Source: Lytechinus variegatus (Eukaryota; Echinodermata; Echinoidea; Temnopleuroida; Toxopneustidae). From it: 64,000 nucleotides of DNA. Below, in pieces: positions 26,801-35,060 of the stretch. A model generated the notes under the pieces. The model was not told the DNA's origin. It was given only the letters and a program-made list of their open reading frames with translations, and made no database searches. Location of the stretch: positions 8,318,683 through 8,382,682 of the forward strand of contig NC_054741.1 in assembly GCF_018143015.1 (NCBI RefSeq), in the 5' to 3' direction. Every line of letters starts with the position of its first letter. Positions within the stretch are counted from its first letter, which is position 1. The position numbers were made by a program, and so were the translations under genes.

Positions 26801-28986
26801 TGTATTTTAACAATTTCTGTCTGAGACTAAGTAAAGTCTAAAGACAGATCTAGTTTAGAATCCTGTCTGAAGTCTAGTTATTGTCTAATGTTAGACTGAC
26901 CGACGTAGACCTAGATTCTACTTCTAGTAGGCTTAGAATAGAGCTAGATTCTAGACTGACGTTAGAGGTCTATATCTAGGGCCTAGGCAGGGTGACCAGA
27001 CGTCCCGTATTTCCCGGGATTGTCCCGTATTTTGCTCCTGTGTCCCGGCGTCCCGACAAACCCTTCCCGGGACGCCTATTTGTCCCGTATTTCAGAATAT
27101 TGAACAAAATGTAGTTAATACATTTAAAAGTGGCGAATTTTCATTAAATAACCAACAGCTGACGAAGCAGGACAACAATTAAATCGATAACTGTAAACTT
27201 TTGCAAGTTCTGCGGTGATTTCTTGCTAACCTAATACATTGCAAACGAACTGGCCTCCTGCCTGTGTGTGGCAGGCTACTAGCTAGGCATGGAGGATCGA
27301 AGCAAATTCTCAATGGTGCAAACATCTCACATGACAGTTTTTCCACCAAAATAATCACAAAATCGGCGGGAAATTCTTATAATTATACTATGGATTCTCA
27401 GATTAATGATTTGGAGATGTAATCGGAGGAACATGTTATTGACTTTTCATAGATCTAGTTGTTTCAGCTTTCGTTTTGAGTCTTGGTGTGCACGATGCCG
27501 CGATGTTTCATCTAATTTTTAAGTTTGACAATATTTTTCACTTTGAAATTTTATTCATTTCTAAAACATTTTATGTTTAAAATTTTGAAAATACATTAAA
27601 AAAACACCAAATAAAATTATGATTTTTATTAGATGATTGGATTTTTTTTTGTTTACTTGAAGTTTGAACTTTCCCTTTTTCTTTATTTTATATATACCCT
27701 ATCCTTTCTGCTTGCCTTTTTTGTTCCATCTATCTTTATTTCCTATCTTTCTTTTCTCTCTCTGTTCATTTTTCTTTCTTTCCTTCTTTATCAAATATAC
27801 TTTTTTATTTCCTTCATTCTTTCTTTCCTTATAATTACCTTGGCATCCTTCTCTCTTCGTCTCCTGTTTCTTTTCGTTCTTTCTCTCCTTCCATTATTTT
27901 CTCTTTTTTCGTTCTCTCCTCCTAGCTTCATTCTTCCCTTCCACTCTTTATTCCTTTCTTTATTTTTCCCTTCTTATTCTTTTCCCTTATTTTTACTTTC
28001 TTTCTTTTGTTTATTTCTTTCTTTCAAATGAAGGAAACATGTTTATTTCCTTCATTCTTTCTTTCCTCCTTCTTTTTCTCACCTTTCCCCCTTTAATTTC
28101 CTCCTTTATTTTGTCTTTCAGACATTTATTAATCTTCCCTTCCTTTCTTTCTACATTCATTTCAAAGAATGACGGAAACCTTTTTCATCTCTTTTATTAT
28201 TTCTTTCACCCTTCTTTTATTCTAACTTTCTGTTATTTTTTCTGTTTTCCTTTATTTTCTTTCCTTCCAAATCATCTCTTTTCTTTCTCTCCTTCATTCT
28301 TTCGAAAGTTCAAGTTTCGTTCACCTTCCCTTCTAATTCTTTATATTTTTTCAAAAGTCTTATAATTATACTATGGATTCTCAGAAGCCCACACTGTGGG
28401 CTTCTTTGTTGATCTTCGTTTGTCAATTGTCCCGTATTTCATTATAGGCCTAGGAGTCTAGGTTAACTCTTCATTGCGACAGGACGTCGCTGAGGTTCTG
28501 TTTCTGCGCAGAACACCTGCGCATGGCCACGGCCACACGTACACATATGTACCGCGGGCCGGGCCGGCCGCGCCGCGGGATCGGATCACTCTATTTTTAT
28601 CTAAAAATCACATGCTGAGCCTGTGGCTTTTCGCGAAAAAATCATATATTTTCCTCATTTTAATTTCACTATTTGCACATTTACTCTTGAGAATGTAAAG
28701 AACAATATGTATCATACTTTTGTGGAATTTCATACATATTCATGTTTGATCTCCAGTCCAATTTTTGGCGTAGAATCTAACTTCTTAATTCTAATGTTAG
28801 ATACCGGTATCTCGAGTTAGAGAGTTACCATAGATGACCATCCATACCGGTAGTTTACATTCGTTACTCACCTGGCTGACCATAGTTTTGTTCCGCGCCA
28901 ATAATGTCAAGATAACCAACTGTTAATGTCAAAATGGCAAGGACAGTAAACCAATAATGCTTTAGAAACATTATTGGAAAACCCAT
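18168..28986 (-). CDS. Type I membrane protein with four group-A SRCR domains (complete, 10 exons)
   Basis: Exons (minus strand): 28986-28872, 25294-25122, 24184-24031, 23501-23323, 23006-22853, 22267-22086, 21173-20984, 20446-20316, 19256-19076, 18295-18168. Joined they total 1587 nt in one frame, 528 residues plus stop. Order: signal peptide ([20 protein letters not shown]...), four SRCR domains, then a Gly/Ala-rich transmembrane helix ([20 protein letters not shown]) and the seven-residue tail KFVKSAA. Each domain has six cysteines and is split over two exons, the group-A pattern. SRCR proteins bind extracellular ligands such as microbial surfaces or host proteins; this one is probably a cell-surface receptor or adhesion protein, not a signalling receptor by itself since the tail has no motif. 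A consensus CRE lies about 160 bp upstream of the ATG. The ligand and gene name are unknown. Confidence 0.88.
19076..20446 (-). CDS. SRCR domain 4 of the four-SRCR protein
   Basis: Exons 20446-20316 and 19256-19076. First half is short (131 nt against 173-182 for its sisters): [35 protein letters not shown]. Second half begins [12 protein letters not shown] and contains [25 protein letters not shown]. The intron has shifted about ten residues towards the N-terminus relative to the other domains, but the phases are unchanged. Confidence 0.82.
20984..22267 (-). CDS. SRCR domain 3 of the four-SRCR protein
   Basis: Exons 22267-22086 and 21173-20984. Close to consensus: [43 protein letters not shown]; second half [30 protein letters not shown]. 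The exon adds a linker rich in acidic residues ([16 protein letters not shown]) after the last cysteine. Confidence 0.9.
21573..22005. repeat. Dispersed repeat R3 in an SRCR intron
   Basis: Bounded on the left by GGACACAGATGCCCCCGC and on the right by CATGCCCCCTCCGGA, with an internal duplicated block (TGAGCTGTGA..CCTG, ATCTACCTACACA, GCGGAAACCAA) about 130-150 bp apart. It carries no coding sequence. Confidence 0.45.
22853..23501 (-). CDS. SRCR domain 2 of the four-SRCR protein
   Basis: Exons 23501-23323 and 23006-22853. First half: [35 protein letters not shown]. Second half: [35 protein letters not shown]. Six cysteines. The usual DD-W pair after the first cysteine is replaced by HTDF. 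Confidence 0.88.
23792..23832. repeat. CT/TA microsatellite
   Basis: A run of CT dinucleotides followed directly by TA dinucleotides, in the intron between SRCR domains 1 and 2 of the minus-strand gene. Confidence 0.85.
24031..25294 (-). CDS. SRCR domain 1 of the four-SRCR protein
   Basis: Exons 25294-25122 and 24184-24031. First half contains [28 protein letters not shown] and RQLGFPGA; second half begins AYFGAH and contains [12 protein letters not shown], a tryptophan-cysteine pair (WLC) and GVEC. Six cysteines. N-glycosylation sequons occur at NVT and NET. Confidence 0.88.
25425..26070. repeat. Low-complexity tract rich in AGATCT/TCTAGA/CCTAGG words
   Basis: A 650-bp stretch in which overlapping palindromic hexamers AGATCT, TCTAGA, CTAGAT and GGCCTA recur in irregular order. 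It is not a simple tandem repeat. Similar wording is found at 26820-26990 and about 35270-36130. It carries no coding sequence. Confidence 0.7.
26129..26575. mobile_element. MITE with GGGCCCTGTTGTA ends
   Basis: Left end GGGCCCTGTTGTACAAAGAG then GATTGATCCGATCAATCG; right end CGATTGATCGGATCAATCGT then CTTTACAACAGGGCCC, an inverted repeat of about 50 bp. A second left-end-like block begins at 26314 (GGCCCTGTCTTACAAAGATT), so one copy may be nested or duplicated. Fragments of the family lie at 34170-34560. Confidence 0.65.
26988..28446. mobile_element. Possible hAT-type element with CAGGGTGACCAGACGTCCCG end
   Basis: The left end CAGGGTGACCAGACGTCCCG is followed by several CCCGTATTTC words; a single GTCCCGTATTTC remains near 28429, close to the right side. 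GGCCTAGG flanks both sides (26980-26987 and 28447-28454), which would be an 8-bp target duplication. Caution: the right tip does not mirror the left tip, and GGCCTAGG-like words are common in this neighbourhood. No transposase remains. Confidence 0.4.
27640..28356. repeat. Long pyrimidine-rich tract (plus strand)
   Basis: About 700 bp in which the plus strand is overwhelmingly C and T, in irregular TTTC/TTCC/CTTT words. The open frames that cross it (27633-28031 and 28039-28365) encode only Phe/Ser/Leu-rich low-complexity strings and are not genes. It lies in intron 1 of the four-SRCR gene. Confidence 0.85.
28872..28986 (-). CDS. Signal-peptide exon of the four-SRCR gene
   Basis: Encodes [20 protein letters not shown] and then [18 protein letters not shown], ending in phase 1 at CCAG|gtgagt. 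The hydrophobic core and the Gly-Ala before EQNYG fit a cleavable signal peptide. It was found by looking upstream for a phase-1 exon that fits the first SRCR exon. Confidence 0.82.
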
Positions 28987-29147
28987 CTTGATAAGTTTCC
29001 TTTTTTGGTTTCCTTAGACTCTGTTTTAGTCCCCTTTTCTCGAGTCTGTTCACGTCACTTTCTTTCCTGTTTATTCCGCCATCACTTTTTTGTACATGAT
29101 GTTGTTGCCAGGAAACAAAGCGCGTACAAATTGCTATCGCGTGAACC

Positions 29148-29155
29148 TGACGTCA
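29148..29155. promoter_or_regulatory. Consensus CRE (TGACGTCA) upstream of the four-SRCR gene
   Basis: A full palindromic TGACGTCA about 160 bp upstream of the ATG at 28986. A near-match TGACGTAA follows at 29183-29190, and an RFX-like GTTGCCAGGAAAC lies at about 29104-29116. The position fits a proximal promoter of the minus-strand gene; CREB/ATF binding is inference. Confidence 0.45.
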
Positions 29156-29276
29156 CAATAATGTGAAGATTGACGATGATTGTGACGTAAAACACTTAAA
29201 GCAAGTCGTCATCATCAGGCCCATATTATAAGGTCTTTGATCAGGCCCCAGCGGCCACGCGGCCCTATAGCACAGC

Positions 29277-31393
29277 CACAGGGACGTATCCAGCCTTCGG
29301 CAATGGGGGGGGGGGGCGGAATATTTTTTCAGCCATATTTTCCCCGATCGGCTGCTCGAAGATGATTTTTGCCGGGATTTGGGGGTTTCATTGAAGGGGT
29401 ATAGTCACTTCTTAGCTTTATTCTTATGAATAAACATAAATACATAATACCATAATCCTTATTTATATAATGCTAGCGCAAGAGCGCGAGCTATTTTTTC
29501 CTAAAATTTTTAACATTCTGGGCATTGTTTTTTATCCTGAAAAAGATGTGTATGCAAATGAATAATTACTACGAACGTGAAGCGCGAGAAGAACTGAACT
29601 GATGGAAAAGTTACTGTTAAAGACTGTTTGCCATGAAGACGTAACAATTTTACAAATGAAATAATCCTAGCGCGAAGCGCGAGCTGAAATTTTTTGACAT
29701 TTTTACCTAAGCAATGTAAATTCTAAGCACTTTTTGTTACTAGAATAGGTATATAACGTAACAAATGATGCGAGCGCAAAGCGCGAACGGAAATTTTCGG
29801 AGATTTAGACCTTCTTAACCGGAGGCACTCTATTCAAGTTTTGTAAATCATGCATAAGGGTGAGTAAGTGGGGATCTTGCTTACATAAATAATGCGAGAG
29901 CAGAGCGCGAGCGGAAAATTTTATGTACGCTTGAACTTATCGAAAAGGTACCAGTTAAGGACTGCTTGCACTTAGCCATGATGACGTTACATATTTCAAC
30001 AATCAAATAATGCGAGCGCGAGGCGCGAGCTGAGAAAGTTGACATCCCGGGGTTGACATTTCTACATAAAGAATGTAAAGTTTTAATAATTTTTTTTGTA
30101 ATCATGAACAGGATAGGTATATAACTAAATAATTAATAAGAGCGCGAAGCGCGAGATGAGAAAAAAAATCATGATTTAGACCTAAACACGGGACACTCTA
30201 TTAATATTTTGTAAATCATGAAAAGAATTAGTAATATAGAGGATCTTCCTGCATTAAGAATGCGAGCACAAAGCGCGAGCAGAAAATTTTTGATATTGTG
30301 ATCTGAAACTGTAATGATTAAAAAAGATAACAATTTGACTATCTGAATAAACATGCGCGCGCTTGTTTCATATTTAGACCTAGAATCTAGACATTATAAA
30401 TACGCCTTTTTTCATGAAAATCAAAGCGATCTGAAAAAATGAATCAATTTCAGCTCTATATATTTCAAGCATGCATTTTGTAGGAAATTGTGAGATGGAT
30501 GGATCGCACTTGATAAAGAGCTGATATTTTTAATTATTATTACTTTGAGTTTTAACATAGGACCGGGACATCCTTAGGACATAATGATGACTATATATCT
30601 TCCTATTCATCTTGCTAAGTGAGAGATGAAACAAAAGGGACAGTTTAATTATTGAATTAATATCTTATTTATTATTGTCTAATGAGGGCGCGAAATCTGA
30701 TGATATTTTGGCCTGAAAACTGGATATTTCAAGCACTTTTGTAATTATAAAAAGGATGATTATAATAATAATAATAATATATGTGATTTGTAATGCGCCA
30801 AATCCACTCGGCAGAATGCTCAAGGCGCAGGATGAATGAAGTTAATAGTATTTTAATGTTTGATAAACTGTCATGAAAGGGGGTGTTAAGTAGTTTGTTG
30901 TAATCAATATTGAGACATAAACTCAATCAATATTCGAGCGTGCAGCGCTAGCTAATACGTTTTGACAATCAGAACTGAAAAGGGATATTTCGAAAACTTT
31001 ATGGAACACACGAAAATAATAGGTACCTGAAAAATCAAAATTTGCACGCTCGCAGCACGATCAGAAAATGTTAATATTCAGACCATATAACTGACATATT
31101 TACAGAGCACTTTTTGAAAACAATTTGTAAATCACACAAAATAATGAAAGTTCGATTTCCGAGGTGAAATATGTTTTGTTATATTGACTTCCAAACTTGA
31201 TATTCAAACCCCATATTGAACAAGATATATGAAAAATCACCTATATAGGCAATGCGAGCGCGAAGCGCGAGCGAAAATTTTTATAGTGACATGAAAGGCT
31301 TTTTTTATTTTCAAAGTCTTCTTTCTCCTCTCTTTTCCCGCCTTTTCCCTTTTTTCTTTCTTTCCTTTTCTATTGCCCCCCCCTGGATCCGCC
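29277..31393. repeat. GCGAG-motif array element
   Basis: Left side CAGGGACGTATCCAG then a G-run; right side CCCCCCCCTGGATCCGCC, weakly inverted to each other. In between, about a dozen copies of a motif near GCGAGCGCGAAGCGCGAGC, usually followed by TGAAAATTTT, occur (for example near 29462, 29571, 29667, 29769, 29893, 30010, 30130, 30262 and 31253), mostly 100-130 bp apart. It has no coding capacity, and no target duplication was found. Confidence 0.6.
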
Positions 31394-31683
31394 TATATGA
31401 TATAGGGTTGTTTTGCACGTCCCACCCCAAACTTCCAGACCATTATATAATAAATTAAATGAGTTGTATAACATAACTAAGTTTCTCTTTGTTACATAAT
31501 TCCTCAATCTATAAAGTATTCCAATTTTTTGCTCATCACATTGCAGACAATGTCAACCTGTTTCTTCCATGTAAGGTTTTAGTCGATACACATACCAAGA
31601 AATAATGTTTATTCCACACACTCTAGTTAAGTTCCTTTCAGTGACAATAATTGTCCTAATATTAAAATATTTTTCGTCTATTT

Positions 31684-31890
31684 TTAAAAAAAATATTTAG
31701 TTTTCGTATGATTGATTGTCAATTTGTTGGCTTTGCACCATGCTATTATGTTGAAACTAATTTCTGATAAATCAATATGATATTCATCATAATTGAAAGT
31801 GTGAAATAGATTTGAGTCATCCACAAAAATTGCCAGATCGTTTATATACAACAAGAACAAAGTTGGACCCAAAACTGTTCCTTTTGTAAA
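31684..31890 (-). mobile_element. LINE reverse-transcriptase fragment
   Basis: The minus-strand frame reads GTVLGPTLFLLYINDL, FVDDSNLF and later KANKLTINHTKTKYFF. These are the GP-FLLYIND, F-DD and ANKL-N-KT blocks of a non-LTR reverse transcriptase (CR1/L2/Jockey-like). The stretch between INDL and FVDD is shorter than usual, pointing to a small internal deletion, and both ends are truncated. It is a dead fragment. Confidence 0.8.
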
Positions 31891-31976
31891 TAATCATTAA
31901 ACCATTCTACTGCCTTACCACGACTGCAATAGTATTCTAGTTCTTAACTAGAATAGAATGTATGTTGATGATTTAT

Positions 31977-32286
31977 CAGTGGCTTACCTAGGATTTTCCA
32001 AAGGGGGGGGCAAATTCGTCCGCCAAAAAATTGACAAGAAAAAAATGTCTTCAAGCACAAATAAAGGATTTCGCACCAGAAAAAAAATTGACGAGCAAAA
32101 AAAAAAGTTCTTCAACCACAAAATTATAAAGGATCTCGTTACAGAAAAAAAAATTGACAACCCCCTCCCAAAAGGTCTTCCAGTTCAAAGGAGCAGGCCA
32201 CTTGTGGCTCGTCGGGGGGGGGACGTCCCTTGCATAGGTTGACTCGTCAGGGGTGGCAGTCTGCCCCCCCCGTAGGTAGGCTAAAT
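31977..32286. mobile_element. hAT-type MITE, relative of the 6074-6305 element
   Basis: Starts CAGTGGCTTACCTAGGATTT and shares with 6074-6305 a G-run, AAAAAATTGACAAG and GTCTTCAA blocks. It is longer because the GACAAGAAAAAA-type segment is repeated three times. The right end CCGTAGGTAGGCTAAA is degenerate and the target duplication is not clear. Confidence 0.6.
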
Positions 32287-32515
32287 TTATTAATGAAAAA
32301 TGAATAAATAAGTAAATGAATAAATAAATAAAAGATAAACATGCACGAGATGATTATGAACATCTGGGTGGCACTTTTAAGCTTCCATGGCCATCATCAG
32401 AGGAGGTGGTTGGAACCTTTGCTTGGAACCAAATATGGTTTTCGAAGTGACGCCGGAATGCGACTGCTATTACGTCAATAGTTTCACCAACTTTCGATCG
32501 AAGGGTTAGGCCGTA

Positions 32516-34066
32516 CACTGGCGTAAATCCGTGTTGATGGGTGGGGGGGATGACTGAAATATTTTGGCATTTTTGTTGCAATCATGATTTTAGATATGCA
32601 AGGAATTGTCATTGATATGTCCACAGTGGCGTACCGTGGGTCACGGCATTGTGGGGGCACCAGCAAAATTTTTGAATCACTGAGCTAAGTGCGAGCTGAA
32701 TTTTTCTTATAATCACACCTAAAAAGGGACATTATAATCAAATTTTTGTAATCATGATAGGTACCTGTCTTGCTAAACAATGCGAGCGCGAAGCGCGAGC
32801 TGAAATTTTCGTATATTTTGACCCCAAACAGCGAGATTTTAAGGAATATATTTCAGGAATCCATTAAGAGTATGCATATCTCACCATAGTCATCTAATGC
32901 GAGTGCCAAGCGCTTGCTGATTTTATTAGAATTACATCTGAAAACATGAAACACTTTTTGTAGTCATTGCAATCATAATTATTTCACTAATCAAAATATT
33001 GCGAGCGCGAAGTGCGAGCTGAAAATTTAGATAATTCAGACCTGAAATGGGGCATTTTAAGGATTCTTTGTAGGAATTAACTAGGACCATATACGTATTT
33101 CATTAACGAAATGATGCGAGCGCGAAGCGCGAGCTGAACATTTTTTATATTCAGATCAGAAGAAGGGACATTAAGGACTGATTTTAGGAATACATGAAGA
33201 GCAGACATATCTCACCAATCCACTAATGCGAACGTAATCACGTTCAGGAAATGTTTATATACGAAGACCTTAACATGGGGCAATCACTTTTTTAGTCATG
33301 TAATAGAAGCATATGTCAATACATAAAAAAATGATAACTCAAGTGCTAGGAAATATACATTTGGTTTAGAATGACTTGAAAAAGGGATGTTTTAGTACAA
33401 CAGAATTATATATCTCATATATGCAGACAATGCGAGCACCAGGAACAATGAAGACGTAGGCCCTGGGCAAATTATGTTTCATAAGGTTATGATAAAAATG
33501 TTCCTTATGTAATGGATTATAATATAACATTATAATGAATAATATTTTCTTCTTTCCCACTATACGTTTCTCTTCCTTTCTCCCTCATTTCTCCTTTCCC
33601 CCTTTCCCCTTTTCCCCGTTTATTTTTTGTCAGCCGATGGGGGGGAGGCATGTGCCCCCATGCCCCCCTGTAGTTACGCCACTGTATGTCCATATGGAAA
33701 ATACCCCTCCGATATTATTATCTTTTTTACCCCATGATGGTTTAATGGTTTTATTAGAGATTATATTAAAAATTTGTTGACATTCCATCTTTATCCCTTC
33801 CCCCAAAACCCCAGCATTGATGAATTGAAAGAAACGGGGGTTTCTCTTTAATGTTATAATAAGGACATAAGTATTTCGTTTGGAATTGGTGAACTGGCTC
33901 TTTATTTGCATTTTATGATTAAATAATATTGTTTTATTTGTTAAGCGGTATTTTAGGAAGAATTTTTTTCATTTCTTACGTAAAAAGTGGGGGATGTTTG
34001 TACAGGCCATCCCCCCTCCTCGAAAAGTGTGGGGGATATATCCCCCCCCCCGGATTTACGCCAGTG
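32516..34066. mobile_element. Outer hAT-type element with 8-bp target duplication AGGCCGTA
   Basis: The left terminus CACTGGCGTAAATCCG and right terminus CGGATTTACGCCAGTG are perfect inverted repeats of 16 bp. AGGCCGTA lies directly outside on both sides (32508-32515 and 34067-34074). Without the inner insertion it is about 490 bp. It is non-autonomous, with no transposase. Confidence 0.9.
32624..33684. mobile_element. Inner hAT-type GCGAG-array element with 8-bp target duplication TATGTCCA
   Basis: The left terminus CAGTGGCGTA and right terminus TACGCCACTG are a perfect 10-bp inverted repeat. TATGTCCA flanks both sides (32616-32623 and 33685-33692). The 1061-bp interior has GCGAGCGCGAAGCGCGAGC-class motifs near 32780, 32898, 33000, 33115, 33227 and 33430, about 110 bp apart. 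It is inserted into the element at 32516-34066. No transposase is encoded. Confidence 0.9.
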
Positions 34067-34169
34067 AGGCCGTATACTTGGTTTATTCGTATATCCGTCG
34101 TCGGAATAAATAGGCCTACATCAGATAGGAATGTAGGTTTAAATTAATAAATAACATTCTCTCGAGAAA

Positions 34170-34560
34170 GAGAATTCATTAATTTGCTTTGATGATATCA
34201 TTGATCCCTGTGTAATAGATCTTATATCGAAAATATTTTGAACAAATTGGCATTTTAGATAATGAAATTACGGGCCATCCATAGTTGTGGTTGACCGGGT
34301 CAGTGCTCCGTCTTGAGTTTTTTGAGATATTTTTATTAATTCGATAAACCCTCAACCACAACTATGGATGGCAAGCAACTAAAATAAAAATTTATTCAAA
34401 ATATTTTCCTGATTCATATATTCGTCGTTCTCTTGTTCAAAGATTCAGGGTGATTCTTGTTTGTTTACTAAGGAGAATGTGCAAATTCCTGTAGAAGAAA
34501 TCATGTTATGGTATTTCCATACACTTGAGATTGATTGGATCAATTATAACTCTTTGTAAT
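34170..34560. repeat. Fragments of GGGCCCTGTT-class MITEs
   Basis: CCATCCATAGTTGTGGTTGA (34272) and CAACCACAACTATGGATGG (34353) form a local inverted repeat; TTGAACAAATTGGCAT and GATTGATTGGATCAAT recall the element at 26129-26575. Boundaries are unclear. Confidence 0.45.
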
Positions 34561-34562
34561 TT

Positions 34563-34715
34563 CATGAAAAGACTTGTCGGACGTTTTATCCGACAAGTCC
34601 CATTTTATCCGACAGTTACTATAGTAACAGTGCCTCTCAGCCAATCAGAATCAAGGAAAGATGTCAGATCTGACAACTTGTCAGACAAAAATGTTGATGA
34701 AACGGCCCCCAGGGC
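34563..34715. repeat. Small dispersed repeat with an internal hairpin
   Basis: Begins with an inverted pair ACTTGTCGGACG/ATCCGACAAGT and contains GTTACTATAGTAACAG, TCTCAGCCAATCAGAATCA, CTGACAACTTGTCAGACAAA and AATGTTGATGAAACGGCCCC. A decayed relative is at about 52610-52765. Confidence 0.55.
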
Positions 34716-34939
34716 GCGCCCAGCGCAGGCTTGATCGAATACCGATATAGGGTACGATCGATCTCGATATAAACGACAATCGATTGACGACTCAGATTAA
34801 CTGGAAGTGGAACTGGAAGTGGGAAAGAGACAAAATGATAAGGCGTCGAGTAGTATATCATATTTACTCATTAGTTCACATCCTTATTTATTTAGTTATC
34901 AATGTTGATGTTAGAGCGACTCCATTGTGTAAGTAAGCA

Positions 34940-35060
34940 ACTTTGGCAGGACCTGCGTCAGGAACTGCCATAATGGCAGGGATTGGCAGCCGACTTGCCC
35001 GCGCCGCTGCCGCTGGCGCCCACGCCCAGCCCGATGATTGAATGGTCCGATTGAAGACAG
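34940..35060. other. GC- and CpG-rich patch upstream of the large SRCR gene
   Basis: CGCGCCGCTGCCGCTGGCGC and its surroundings stand out from the AT-rich background about 1.8 kb upstream of the first recognised SRCR exon. It could be part of a promoter or a non-coding first exon. A minus-strand open frame across it (34888-35121) has no recognisable domain. Confidence 0.3.

Noticed and set aside
27633-28365. Two plus-strand open frames of 132 and 108 codons
   Set aside because: They translate the pyrimidine-rich tract into Phe/Ser/Leu strings; they are composition artefacts.
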